A DNA stretch of 64,000 nucleotides. Origin: a virus. A program made the position numbers and the translations under genes. The stretch lies in IMG/VR virus record IMGVR_UViG_3300042922_000836, positions 62,001-126,000 of that record, one strand, 5' to 3'. Below, piece by piece: positions 17,562-26,198 of the stretch. The stretch's first letter is position 1. Each line of letters opens with the position of its first letter. The notes below the pieces were generated by a model. It made no database searches. It was given only the letters and a program-made list of their open reading frames with translations, and was not told the DNA's origin.

Positions 17562-18662
17562 TTAGAATAAATCAGAATCATCAACATCAGGCTTTTCTAC
17601 TACTGTTTTTGTTTCAGGCTTGTCCTCTGCTTTTTTCATTACTTCCTCAAGATTTTCATCTTTGGTAGGAACAAAAATACTTTCTTCAAATTCTGACATT
17701 TTCATTTCTGAATCAATAATACCGTTTGCGAAATCACCTAAGAGTTTAGGATCGGCAAGTCTATATTCATTAATCTTTTCACCGACTATACTTCCTCTTG
17801 GCTTAAAATATTCAAGAGGATGAATATCAAGCTCAACCTGTTGTTTCTGTGCGGGAGTTAACATCGATTCATTAAATTCAACTTCTTCTGCACCACGAAT
17901 TAAGCGAACATCCCATAACATATGAGCCATTGTTTTGTTTTTTATATCGATATAATTCATTTTATAGTCGAATAATTTTTTATGGCTTTCGTTATTTTCA
18001 AAGTCAAACTTAGAATAATTAAAAATAAGCTGTTGCGGAACGAATTTATTCTTTTCATCTTTATTTATGTACTGCTCGATAAAACCGTTTAAATAAATCT
18101 TTTTATTTTCTTTCTGCTCAGATTTATCAATGCTATCCTTGTTGTAATAGAAATCAAAAGTGAGCAACAATTTATTTTTCTGTTCTTTATCAACCGCATA
18201 AATATTCTGAAACTTGAATTTATCGTAATACTGATCCTTATACCATTCTTTGGCGAACTGTCCTATAACACAAACTTTGCCCTCATATTTCGGCAACCAA
18301 TCTTTCAAAAAGACAAGAGCATCATACTGTGTAAGAAACTCTTTCCGACCACCAAAGTCTTCTCCAAGGTCTACTGTAAACTTTTTAAAACTTGCAATCT
18401 TTTTAAGCACATCTTCATCGAGCCTGTTTGCCCATTTTATTTCGATTTTTTCATTTTCAGTGTTCATAGATTGAATAACATCCTGAATACTATCAAATCC
18501 CTCAACAAAAGCCATATTGTTATCGCTTTCCTTGATACCGAAGTTTACACTTACCATTGCTTTTTTATTTTTGCCTGTCATTTCTTTAAAAAAAGGTCTT
18601 TTTGCATCCGTTTTCGGAATTAATATTGTTCCTGTAAAATTAAATCTTGCTGGTATACCCAT
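17562..18662 (-). CDS. Probable single-stranded-DNA-binding protein with acidic tail
   Basis: This 366-residue protein starts with a beta-rich region (ARFNFTGTILIPK, AMVSVNFGIKES) that could be an OB fold. It ends in an acidic tail, DVDDSDLF, like the partner-binding tip of bacterial SSBs. It is larger than ordinary SSB (about 170 aa). It is the first gene of the replication block, before the Sak4-like ATPase, as expected for an annealing pair. The function comes from tail, fold pattern and position; no specific family motif was recognised. Confidence 0.5.
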   Translation of the reverse strand: MGIPARFNFTGTILIPKTDAKRPFFKEMTGKNKKAMVSVNFGIKESDNNMAFVEGFDSIQDVIQSMNTENEKIEIKWANRLDEDVLKKIASFKKFTVDLGEDFGGRKEFLTQYDALVFLKDWLPKYEGKVCVIGQFAKEWYKDQYYDKFKFQNIYAVDKEQKNKLLLTFDFYYNKDSIDKSEQKENKKIYLNGFIEQYINKDEKNKFVPQQLIFNYSKFDFENNESHKKLFDYKMNYIDIKNKTMAHMLWDVRLIRGAEEVEFNESMLTPAQKQQVELDIHPLEYFKPRGSIVGEKINEYRLADPKLLGDFANGIIDSEMKMSEFEESIFVPTKDENLEEVMKKAEDKPETKTVVEKPDVDDSDLF

Positions 18663-18767
18663 TTGTTTTTCTCCTTTAAATTTTTAATATTTTTTAATTA
18701 ATGTAATTATTGATAACATATTAAATCAGTAGTTGGTTTTAACCACCCCCTTTATGTAAATATTTAT

Positions 18768-19031
18768 TTAATCCCAACCACAGCAACCGCAACAGTAATT
18801 ATCATATTCTTCATTAGGACTATATTCAAAAAAAGGCAAATCCCATTTACTATCTACGGTTTTGCTACAGAAAGAACACTTTGCTTTTCTTCCCTCTAAT
18901 CCCTCATTTCCTATACATAATTTTTCAATTTCTTCATGCTCTTTTTTCATTCCGATGCAAATACCACATACTGGTTTATTGTTGCTATCTATTGCATTTG
19001 AAACATGTCCACATTTCATAAGATAAGCCAT
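18768..19031 (-). CDS. Small zinc-ribbon protein, 87 aa
   Basis: Ten Cys occur in short pairs (CGICIG, CSFCSK, a CCGCCGW end) plus His in the opening MKCGHVS, consistent with one or two zinc sites. The function is unknown. The ATG at 19031 has AAAGGAAG 6 nt upstream. Similar Cys-pair microproteins are abundant in phages and may act as adaptors or nucleic-acid binders. Confidence 0.55.
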   Translation of the reverse strand: MAYLMKCGHVSNAIDSNNKPVCGICIGMKKEHEEIEKLCIGNEGLEGRKAKCSFCSKTVDSKWDLPFFEYSPNEEYDNYCCGCCGWD

Positions 19032-19033
19032 TT

Positions 19034-19252
19034 TCAACTTCCTTTACTATTTGAGCCAAAAAATGTATTAAACAATATTAAAAGTCCAATAGATTGCCAG
19101 TATGTAATTGTGCCGAAATCGGTAATTTCAGGTATTATTCCATTCCATAACCAATATACAATCAATCCATTTATAAAAAATGCAAGAATAGTTCCAATAA
19201 AAGTAACAACACTGTCTGTAAGTTTATCATCTTTGTTTTCGTTATTTTTCAT
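19034..19252 (-). CDS. Two-span membrane protein, 72 aa
   Basis: A charged N-terminus is followed by two hydrophobic stretches, VTFIGTILAFFINGLIVYWL and QSIGLLILFNTFF. The start at 19252 is chosen because AAAGGA lies just upstream; a longer reading would overlap the zinc gene out of frame. It is unknown and sits in a run of small membrane and zinc proteins. Confidence 0.5.
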   Translation of the reverse strand: MKNNENKDDKLTDSVVTFIGTILAFFINGLIVYWLWNGIIPEITDFGTITYWQSIGLLILFNTFFGSNSKGS

Positions 19253-19265
19253 ACGTTTTCCTTTC

Positions 19266-19532
19266 TTAATCGCCTTTATCTGATATATCATTATTAAATT
19301 GTCTATCATTTTCAAGAACACATTCATGACAGGGATGAGTTTCATCATTTCTAACAGCATCTGTACATTCCATACAGAAAATATTATTTGTATTGCAGTC
19401 ACTGATAAAACCGATACAATAAGGACAAAGTAACTTACCACAGATTGAACATCTATAATCATTTAAATCTTCTTCAGCAATTTCTTCATCACTAATATCA
19501 CAACCGCATACTTCACATTTTAAATTATCCAT
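19266..19532 (-). CDS. Multi-CxxC zinc protein, 88 aa
   Basis: Five Cys pairs (CEVCGC, CSICGK, CPYC, CMEC, CHEC) in an acidic background suggest two or three zinc sites, in a RING or treble-clef-like order. It is not assigned. It starts at ATG 19532, about 30 nt after the operator-like site at 19563. Confidence 0.55.
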   Translation of the reverse strand: MDNLKCEVCGCDISDEEIAEEDLNDYRCSICGKLLCPYCIGFISDCNTNNIFCMECTDAVRNDETHPCHECVLENDRQFNNDISDKGD

Positions 19533-19562
19533 TGAATTACTCCTTCATCGTTATTTTTGCCA

Positions 19563-19579
19563 TTATTACTTTGAACGTT
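19563..19579 (-). promoter_or_regulatory. Operator-like site AACGTTCAAAGTAATAA
   Basis: This is a full match to the family motif, in the gap before the zinc protein gene at 19532. A TTGACC lies just upstream on the minus strand, and TAATAAT within the site could act as a poor -10 box. Confidence 0.5.
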
Positions 19580-19599
19580 TCAAGGTCAAAAAATATATG

Positions 19600-19833
19600 C
19601 TACATCCATTTACCAATAATCTTAGATACCATTGCAGTATATATTGAAATAATTATAATTACTATTACAAATATAATTATTGATAATCCTAATGATATCC
19701 ATAACGGTGAAAGCACCCATAACCAAGACCAATTAATTACTCCAAAACATTTCAATGCAACAAAGATTATTTCTAATAACCACACAGCACCTGAACTAAA
19801 ACCAAAAGTAACTTGGGCAGTATTTTTTTCCAT
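19600..19833 (-). CDS. Two-span membrane protein, 77 aa
   Basis: Two hydrophobic spans, residues about 17-33 and 42-70, are separated by Trp-rich WSWLWVLSPLW. The protein is unknown and lies among small membrane proteins. The spacing to the next gene is 10 nt. Confidence 0.45.
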   Translation of the reverse strand: MEKNTAQVTFGFSSGAVWLLEIIFVALKCFGVINWSWLWVLSPLWISLGLSIIIFVIVIIIISIYTAMVSKIIGKWM

Positions 19834-19843
19834 TTTCTCACCT

Positions 19844-20236
19844 CTATTCTATAATTTCAAGTTCCATATAAATATCGCTTGGTACATCATCTTCCCAAAT
19901 AATACTATTTTTTAAAATATAATTATTGTATGTACTTGCTGTTTTATTTGCTCTCATTTTAGCCTGTTCTGCCCAGCCCTGTTTTTCTTCCTTATCACTG
20001 TCTTTATACTGTTCGTATGTAAGTTTATCAGTTTCATATGATGAAATCATTGCTCTGCATGTATCTTCAACCTTTTTTAAAGTCTTATAATTTGTGGCAT
20101 CATCGGCTTTCTGAATGTCATATGCTCTTTTATTCCAAACTGCTCTGCCTTGCGGAGTTGCAACATAAAATATTGTTGCTCCGATTACGATAACTAAGAC
20201 TACAATTCCGATTATTTTATATGCTGTTTCACTCAT
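19844..20236 (-). CDS. Membrane-anchored 130-aa protein
   Basis: One N-terminal span (IIGIVVLVIVIGATIFYVA) is followed by a charged, helical domain of about 100 residues, probably outside the cell. It resembles cell-surface or superinfection proteins in layout only. The start at 20236 sits behind AGGTG; a GTG 9 nt earlier is less well placed. The frame overlaps neither neighbour. Confidence 0.5.
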   Translation of the reverse strand: MSETAYKIIGIVVLVIVIGATIFYVATPQGRAVWNKRAYDIQKADDATNYKTLKKVEDTCRAMISSYETDKLTYEQYKDSDKEEKQGWAEQAKMRANKTASTYNNYILKNSIIWEDDVPSDIYMELEIIE

Positions 20237-20237
20237 T

Positions 20238-20798
20238 TTATTCACCTGTTCCTACTTCATATTTAATAACAGGATCGTCAATTTCAAAAGGAATATCAGA
20301 ATATAAATATGTACCTGTCCACTCTATGTATCTTCCATCTGGTGTAAAGAAGAATATTCCGTCTTGCTGATCACCGTAACAACCGTCTATATCTGCCAAC
20401 CATTCTGTATATGAACCATTATACTCTTCACTGATAGGTGTTAAATAATTCGTTAAGCTTGTAACTTTACCCTCAACAATAAATCTGCCTATAACCGCAC
20501 CGTTGTCAGAAAACAATAATACATATCCTAAAGGCATATCTGCAATCGGACAAGGTAATGTTCTTGCCTTTTCTCTCTGTCCATTAACCCAATATGTTTT
20601 TCTGATTATATTATATCGTTCCAATGAATAATCAATATCGGTTGGTGTCGGTTGATTTGCTTGAAGGATATCTGCCATATTTTTAGTGTTTAATGTATCT
20701 TGATATGAGCCATCATCTAATAAGTCACACCCCATAAATGTTACCATTAATATGCCTACAATTAATACGCAAATGATTTTTTTAATAAGTTTCTTCAT
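20238..20798 (-). CDS. Lipoprotein, 186 aa
   Basis: The signal peptide ends at lipobox FMGC (Cys near 24). A compact domain with aromatic and Gly-rich strands follows (LLFSDNGAVIGRFIVEGK, IFFFTPDGRYIEWTGTY). It should face outward on the host membrane. Phage lipoproteins of this kind often block re-infection, but nothing specific is recognised. It is probably co-expressed with the membrane protein after it. Confidence 0.55.
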   Translation of the reverse strand: MKKLIKKIICVLIVGILMVTFMGCDLLDDGSYQDTLNTKNMADILQANQPTPTDIDYSLERYNIIRKTYWVNGQREKARTLPCPIADMPLGYVLLFSDNGAVIGRFIVEGKVTSLTNYLTPISEEYNGSYTEWLADIDGCYGDQQDGIFFFTPDGRYIEWTGTYLYSDIPFEIDDPVIKYEVGTGE

Positions 20799-20829
20799 AA
20801 TTTTTTTAATCTCCTTTAATTTATATGTT

Positions 20830-21042
20830 TTATTTTAATTTATTTATTAAGCCATCAAGAATAAGGTTTACTTGGTCAACATCATAAGGATCATAATCCA
20901 AAAGACCACAAGGACATTTACAATGATACAAATAGTCCTCTTTATTTCCTGTTAATATATTTTCTACTTTAATACTGATTTCACTTCCGTTAGGTTCAAT
21001 AACATATCTAACATTTCCAAATAAAATTTCTAATCTTTTCAT
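20830..21042 (-). CDS. Unknown 70-aa protein
   Basis: This is a small protein with two closely spaced Cys in YHCKCPCGLLDYDPYD and a C-terminal helix. No family is recognised. It sits between NAMPT and the lipoprotein gene and is preceded by the operator-like site at 21072. Confidence 0.45.
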   Translation of the reverse strand: MKRLEILFGNVRYVIEPNGSEISIKVENILTGNKEDYLYHCKCPCGLLDYDPYDVDQVNLILDGLINKLK

Positions 21043-21071
21043 TTAAATATCCTCTTTCTTCTTATAACGTT

Positions 21072-21088
21072 TAATTACTTTAATCGTT
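21072..21088 (-). promoter_or_regulatory. Operator-like site AACGATTAAAGTAATTA
   Basis: This is a near-perfect family match in the 51-nt gap after NAMPT. CGTTATAAG just downstream could be a -10-like sequence, but no -35 box is clear. Confidence 0.4.
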
Positions 21089-21093
21089 GTGAC

Positions 21094-22818
21094 TTAAAAA
21101 TTTTTATGCAATAATGCTCTTATCTCTGCCAAAGACTGTTCCCTCAATAATTTACCATCTTCAAATATCGGTTCAAGTAAATTATCCGTTGCTTTATCAT
21201 ATTCTTCCTGTGACAAGCCATCCCTATAAAGAATATCATCACCGTTACGGTATACACAAACTTTTCCTGTTGCAGATTTCTTAAAACCTGAATCGGTAAT
21301 CGGATCTTTGTAAAGATTCTTTTCTTCACTACCGAATATTCCGTATGTTGATTTTAAAGCAAAGCCAAAAGTATCCCTTGTATTATACTGATATGTATAA
21401 GAACCGATACCATATACCATATTGGTAGATGCAAAACCTTTTGCTTTTAATCTATCACAAATTTCTTTACATCTGTCTAATGTAATTGCATCACCGTAGA
21501 TACAGCCGATATGTGTATCAAGCTGTTTATATCCCTGTGCAGTAATTGTTCCACCGAAAATTTCCCAAAGGATTTCAATAACACCTTTTTGTTCAGATTT
21601 CAATTTAATTTCATTACATCTTGCAAGATTATATGTATAAATATAATAATACTGTTTATCATATCTGTTCCAATCAACATCAAATACAATTTCATAATTA
21701 ATATTATTGAATTTAAATACCCCGCTAACTTCACTTTTACCACATTCACCATGTGGAGTATTGGTTCTTAATTCATCAATTAGAGTTTCTTCCATCCATT
21801 TTTTACAATCATCAAGAGTTTTTATGTAATTCTCTTTGTCTAAATCATATATCTGGACAGTACCGCAAACAATATCCACAGGATTACCTGAGTCTGGTCT
21901 TATAACTATTCTACCGTCACGATTTATAATTTCAGGCTTTAATTTACCTATAACATCATACAATACACTCCATAAATCCCAAGTATCTGAAACTATAGAG
22001 GCAAAACCTTTCGGATATACTTCCGTAATTATATGGCGATAAGATTCCAATTCATTTCTGCCATATGCACACATAACCGAATGTTCTGTTGCGGGAATTG
22101 AACAGCCTACAAGTTCTTTTTCAATGTTTGCATTGTAATAATTCTCATGATATAAAATAGCGGGAATTGTATCTGTACCAACAAATGATGTTAAGTGACC
22201 AGCACCACTTGATACTGCACTTTCTACTCCACCCATGCCTCTAAAAGAAAAATCATGTCCTTGGAATTTAACACCGCTTAAATCACCATTGGTTTCATTT
22301 GCATAATCATTAAGCATTTTCCGATACTTATATGCAATAGTAGCAGAAGTAGTTGGTTGCCATAAACAACTCGACATTAAAGTTTCCAGATAATTTGTCA
22401 GCCAGAAGAATTCAGGTTTCGTGTTTTCAATCGTTAACATGGGAGTTCTTATGTTTACTCTCGTACCTTCCTTAACAGCACTTATTTTAATAGGAAGATA
22501 ACCTAACTTATGTAATGCCTCAAGGTGACTTGCATCAGGATCAGGATCGTTTAAGGTATATTTAATTGCTCTTTTGTATTCATTGATTACATCTTCCAAA
22601 GGTCTTTTGAAGAAATTTTCATCAAAATAGTTAATTAAATAGTTTTTAATAAATCCCTGAAATCCAAAAGCTACTATCTTGTCCACACCTTTTATTCTGG
22701 TCATTCTTGGTGTCCATGTGCTATAAATTTTCTCCGTATTTGCTGGATACTGCTTTCTATGTGATATCTTATAAAAATCACACAGCAAAGTTGCGGGTAA
22801 TTTCAAATTTTCTTTCAT
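21094..22818 (-). CDS. Nicotinamide phosphoribosyltransferase (NAMPT)
   Basis: This is a 574-residue NAMPT-family enzyme. Landmarks are QGHDFSFRGM (with Arg193), FVGTDT (Asp215), TEHSVM (His246), the PRPP/NMN-site RPDSG (307-311) and YGDAIT near 441. NAMPT joins nicotinamide and PRPP to give NMN, the first step of salvage to NAD+. An insertion of roughly 80 residues (about 325-410) separates RPDSG from the GVIEILWEIFGG block and makes the protein longer than human NAMPT (491 aa). PRPP synthetase and a HAD phosphatase lie just upstream in the same operon. Confidence 0.92.
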   Translation of the reverse strand: MKENLKLPATLLCDFYKISHRKQYPANTEKIYSTWTPRMTRIKGVDKIVAFGFQGFIKNYLINYFDENFFKRPLEDVINEYKRAIKYTLNDPDPDASHLEALHKLGYLPIKISAVKEGTRVNIRTPMLTIENTKPEFFWLTNYLETLMSSCLWQPTTSATIAYKYRKMLNDYANETNGDLSGVKFQGHDFSFRGMGGVESAVSSGAGHLTSFVGTDTIPAILYHENYYNANIEKELVGCSIPATEHSVMCAYGRNELESYRHIITEVYPKGFASIVSDTWDLWSVLYDVIGKLKPEIINRDGRIVIRPDSGNPVDIVCGTVQIYDLDKENYIKTLDDCKKWMEETLIDELRTNTPHGECGKSEVSGVFKFNNINYEIVFDVDWNRYDKQYYYIYTYNLARCNEIKLKSEQKGVIEILWEIFGGTITAQGYKQLDTHIGCIYGDAITLDRCKEICDRLKAKGFASTNMVYGIGSYTYQYNTRDTFGFALKSTYGIFGSEEKNLYKDPITDSGFKKSATGKVCVYRNGDDILYRDGLSQEEYDKATDNLLEPIFEDGKLLREQSLAEIRALLHKNF

Positions 22819-23420
22819 TATTTTTGCTCTCCTTTTAAGTTTTTTATTAAATTTAATGTATACGATAAACAGTCATAAGCCGACTGCAAACCAGCTCTGT
22901 CATCCAAAAAAATGTTATAATATATTTTTCTGCCTCCATACGATATGTAATCCATATTTTCGTTTATCTTATCGTAAGGCAAACCAATTTCATTAAGATA
23001 ATTTATAATAAAAGGTTCATCTATTTTTTCACGACAAGTAAATACAATAAAATTTGCTCCATATTTTTTACATTCTTTTAAAAGATTTATTACTTCATCA
23101 AATTTATGCCCTTTTCCATGAAAATCATAAATCGTTTCATCGAAGTCATATGCAATTATAATTCTACCGTATTTTGCCCATTCTTGATAAAGTCGATTTA
23201 TAACATTTCTATTTTTTAAGTAAAAGTCCAAATGAGAATCTTTTTCAATATATTTAATAATTTTGTCTGCCATAGAACTCATTCCGACCATTCTACCTTC
23301 TAAATATCCATCTTTCCAATTTTCACCATCTACAAGTTTTAACATCTCTTTTTTATGATCTTCATAAGCTGTTTCTTCTAATTCTCTAATATAATATTTA
23401 AGGTTCTCTGTTTCAATCAT
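22818..23420 (-). CDS. HAD-superfamily phosphatase
   Basis: This 200-residue protein has an N-terminal helical region and a HAD core: DFDETIYDF (nucleophile Asp, about residue 93), FTCREKID (motif II region) and FLDDRAG (acidic motif). The substrate is unknown. Its stop overlaps the NAMPT start by 1 nt, so a link to NMN/NAD or PRPP chemistry is possible. Phage polynucleotide or sugar phosphatases share the same motif set. Confidence 0.65.
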   Translation of the reverse strand: MIETENLKYYIRELEETAYEDHKKEMLKLVDGENWKDGYLEGRMVGMSSMADKIIKYIEKDSHLDFYLKNRNVINRLYQEWAKYGRIIIAYDFDETIYDFHGKGHKFDEVINLLKECKKYGANFIVFTCREKIDEPFIINYLNEIGLPYDKINENMDYISYGGRKIYYNIFLDDRAGLQSAYDCLSYTLNLIKNLKGEQK

Positions 23421-23427
23421 TTTATTA

Positions 23428-23724
23428 TTACCTTCCTCTAAAAGAGTGCATCATATTCATTGTACTTATAGCACCAGCGGTACTAATATTATTTAATGTA
23501 TTAATTGTATGAAGTGTATGCAAATGATTCGTTCTGTTGTTACAATTTGAAATATATTCATTTCGTATTTGTTGTCTTTGACACCTTTTATATTTTTTAA
23601 AATTCTTCTTTTTACAATTTCCGCATTTTATACTTTCATATATTAATTCATATATTAATAAGAAAACAAAGAAGATAAAAAGTATAACCAAAAAAACAAG
23701 TAAACCTGTCAAGAAAATATCCAT
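23428..23724 (-). CDS. Membrane-anchored His/Cys-rich protein, 98 aa
   Basis: One strong N-terminal span (residues 4-28) is followed by CGNCKKK, a basic stretch, then a His/Asn/Thr-rich tail (HLHTLHTINTLNN). No family is recognised. It lies between PRPP synthetase and the HAD gene. Confidence 0.45.
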   Translation of the reverse strand: MDIFLTGLLVFLVILFIFFVFLLIYELIYESIKCGNCKKKNFKKYKRCQRQQIRNEYISNCNNRTNHLHTLHTINTLNNISTAGAISTMNMMHSFRGR

Positions 23725-23729
23725 TTAAT

Positions 23730-24521
23730 TTAATCTCCAATTATTATTATTTTTTCATGTGAATCATTAAACATGTTGTTTGCTGTATAAACTTTTTTTA
23801 TCAAATTGCTTTTTAATATTTCGCCATTAAATATTGTATTTTCACAATGAGATACATAAAGAAAAATATCTTTTGCTCCTTGGTCTTTAAGTAATTGGGC
23901 AGATGCCATAAATGTACCACCTTTTGCACAAAGGTCATCAATTATCAATATATTTTTATCCTTTATGTCAGGACAATTTTCAAGTTCAAAACCGATTATT
24001 TTACCTGTATTTAAATCTCTCTTTTTGTTTGCATTAAAATAAGGTACAGAAAGTTGAAACATTTCCGAATATCTTGACATTGCACCCTTATCAGGATAAA
24101 GAACATAATCAATTTTTTCAGCTTTAAAAACATTACTAACGTAATATATAGGAGTTAATTCATATACATTATTAATTAATTCTTTAGTAACTTTTGAATG
24201 AACATCAAAAACTAATACTGAATCAAAATCCATTGAATTTATAATATTTGCAAAATATTTTAAGCTGAACATATAACCGTCTATCTTTCGATCCATACGT
24301 GAATACGGAACATACTTCATCATTAAATATTTAAATTTATTTGGATATACATCATCAAGATATTGCTTGACCATCTGTAACACCATTAAATCGATATCGG
24401 TTTCATACTTTAATTCAACCATTATTTCTGAAAATGATTCAGGTATAATCTCTTTATATATCCTTTCATTATTCGGGTAGCACTCATTTCCTATTATTTT
24501 ACCATTTATGTATACTGCCAT
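23730..24521 (-). CDS. Ribose-phosphate pyrophosphokinase (PRPP synthetase)
   Basis: This 263-residue member of the PRS family has DVHS in the first subdomain, YPDKGAMSRY, and the PRPP-binding loop IIDDLCAKGGTF. It makes PRPP from ribose-5-phosphate and ATP. It is shorter than bacterial Prs (about 315 aa) and lacks part of the regulatory flag region, so feedback control may be reduced (inferred). Paired with NAMPT it supplies the co-substrate for NMN synthesis, a pairing known in large phages. Confidence 0.9.
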   Translation of the reverse strand: MAVYINGKIIGNECYPNNERIYKEIIPESFSEIMVELKYETDIDLMVLQMVKQYLDDVYPNKFKYLMMKYVPYSRMDRKIDGYMFSLKYFANIINSMDFDSVLVFDVHSKVTKELINNVYELTPIYYVSNVFKAEKIDYVLYPDKGAMSRYSEMFQLSVPYFNANKKRDLNTGKIIGFELENCPDIKDKNILIIDDLCAKGGTFMASAQLLKDQGAKDIFLYVSHCENTIFNGEILKSNLIKKVYTANNMFNDSHEKIIIIGD

Positions 24522-24554
24522 TCTTTTAACTTCCCTCTTTCTTTTTAATTATCT

Positions 24555-24896
24555 TTAATTTTGGTATTTTTCTAATGCTTTATATTTTTCTTTTATTTTA
24601 ATAACATCGATTATATTTAAAAGATTACATCTTTCATCAATTGTAAATTCTAAAGCTAAAAATCCATTAGACAAACCTATCATCCAAGTTTCTACCTTTT
24701 CAAATTCCGCATTTAAATATTCTGTGGGCATTGAATTTTTATCTTCATAACTACAACTATAAAATATATCTGGATTGTTTTTATTCCTAAGTCTAATCCA
24801 ATCATCTGAAAGCATTTTAGTTCCTTCAGGGAAAAGAGGATGAGAAACTAAATCTTTGTTATCTTCAATCTCTTTTAATTTTTCTGTTATTGTCAA
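24555..24896 (-). CDS. Unknown 113-aa protein, TTG start
   Basis: A helical N-terminus precedes a beta segment with IFYSCSYEDKNS and a C-terminal helix. It is not recognised. The TTG lies 9 nt from AAGGAG, a typical spacing in this genome. It is placed between RNase H and PRPP synthetase. Confidence 0.5.
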   Translation of the reverse strand: MTITEKLKEIEDNKDLVSHPLFPEGTKMLSDDWIRLRNKNNPDIFYSCSYEDKNSMPTEYLNAEFEKVETWMIGLSNGFLALEFTIDERCNLLNIIDVIKIKEKYKALEKYQN

Positions 24897-24981
24897 TATA
24901 ACTCACTCCTTATTAATGTAATGTCGAAACCATATAGTTTCAAAATATTTATTAATTACAGTTTTTATCATAAACTATTCC

Positions 24982-25479
24982 TTACCTTGATGTATTATTA
25001 TTTTCGGCATTGTTTGAGGAATAATAAGAAATCAAATCCATTGCCATATTAGCTAACGTATCGGCTTGAACATTTCCCTCACAGTCAGCATGTCCAATAC
25101 ATTTTACAAATTCAATATTTTTAAATTGATCTTTTAAATCGATAAGTTCTTGCCAAAGTTCTTTGTTTAATACAGGTTCTTTATTACTGGTTTTCCACCC
25201 ATTTTTAATCCAACCCAATGTCCATTTGTTCATACCATTAATAACATACTGACTATCCATAACAACTTTTACTGGTATATCTTTTCTCTTGATACTTTCT
25301 AAACCTTTGATACAAGCAGTGAGTTCCATTACATTATTTGTGGTATTTAAAGCATTTCCGTTTATCTCTTTTGTTAAATTATTATATTTGAGAAGAACAC
25401 CCCAGCCACCGATATTTGTTTTACTCTGATTTCCTCTGCATCCGCCATCAGCATATATGTAAATTGGTTCTACATTCAT
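24982..25479 (-). CDS. Ribonuclease HI
   Basis: This 165-residue RNase H1 has the full carboxylate set: Asp in YADGGCRGN (about residue 10), Glu in NNVMELTAC, Asp in VMDSQYV and the final Asp in VQADTLAN. It cuts RNA in RNA-DNA hybrids and probably removes primers or R-loops during phage replication. No extra hybrid-binding domain is present. It lies upstream of the NAD module on the same strand. Confidence 0.9.
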   Translation of the reverse strand: MNVEPIYIYADGGCRGNQSKTNIGGWGVLLKYNNLTKEINGNALNTTNNVMELTACIKGLESIKRKDIPVKVVMDSQYVINGMNKWTLGWIKNGWKTSNKEPVLNKELWQELIDLKDQFKNIEFVKCIGHADCEGNVQADTLANMAMDLISYYSSNNAENNNTSR

Positions 25480-25483
25480 AATT

Positions 25484-25891
25484 TCACCCCTGACTAATTG
25501 AATATATTAAGTCTTGAACATATTCAAAAATTATTATTTCAGGTAAAGTATAACATGTCACAATAGTATATACTTGTATTCCTATTAAAACAAAGCTAAA
25601 GATAGAAAACGCACTTGATATAATAACAAACAATATATCACTCTCACTAAAATCATTATATTTTTTGCTAAAAAGTCTTTTTATGCTAATAAATAAAAAC
25701 ACAAGACTTAATAAAAGTAAGAGAATACTGATTATAATCCAAACCCAGCTTGTAGCAATTTTAAAGTTTATTATTTTAGTTCCAAGTTCTTCTATGTAGG
25801 GCATTACGTTTTGAGAAGACCAATCAAATGCTATACCGAATTTTTCCGATAACTTATCTATGACCTGAATGATACCATTAGTTATTTCCAC
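25484..25891 (-). CDS. Membrane protein, 135 aa
   Basis: Two to three hydrophobic segments follow an amphipathic N-terminus: WVWIIISILLLLLSLVF, then ILFVIISSAFSIFSFVLIG. The layout could suit a holin or pore protein, but no family is recognised. It starts with GTG, 7 nt after AGG, and lies 4 nt from RNase H. Confidence 0.5.
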   Translation of the reverse strand: MEITNGIIQVIDKLSEKFGIAFDWSSQNVMPYIEELGTKIINFKIATSWVWIIISILLLLLSLVFLFISIKRLFSKKYNDFSESDILFVIISSAFSIFSFVLIGIQVYTIVTCYTLPEIIIFEYVQDLIYSISQG

Positions 25892-25893
25892 TT

Positions 25894-26184
25894 TTATTCC
25901 TCTCTTTCATTATCTTTTATTATTTTAAAAGAACCTTGCATTAATTTAAGAAGTTCTTTATCTATATAATTTACACTATCACTATTAATTTTGGCATTAA
26001 TACTTTTTGTTATTGCTTCAATCGATTTATCTATCTTTTCTTTTACTTCAGGAAGATTAGCAACTTCTTTAATTTCAGAAACAGCTTTATTAATAATTTC
26101 ACCCCTGATTGAATCTTTTAAAATTTCTTTAGCGATAAGCTTATAAAAGACTTCATCATCTTCAACATCAATTATTATTTTCAT
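25894..26184 (-). CDS. Unknown helical protein, 96 aa
   Basis: The protein is highly charged and almost all helical. It opens with KIIIDVEDDEVFYK and continues with a heptad-like region (KEVANLPEVKEKIDKSIEA). The pattern is common in small phage proteins that form coiled coils. Function unknown. Confidence 0.45.
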   Translation of the reverse strand: MKIIIDVEDDEVFYKLIAKEILKDSIRGEIINKAVSEIKEVANLPEVKEKIDKSIEAITKSINAKINSDSVNYIDKELLKLMQGSFKIIKDNEREE

Positions 26185-26198
26185 TCAAACATCTCCTT

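Noticed and set aside
24956-24985. Additional Pmid copy near the RNase H gene
   Set aside because: CCTTAC is present, but no TATAACA-type -10 lies at the fixed distance.
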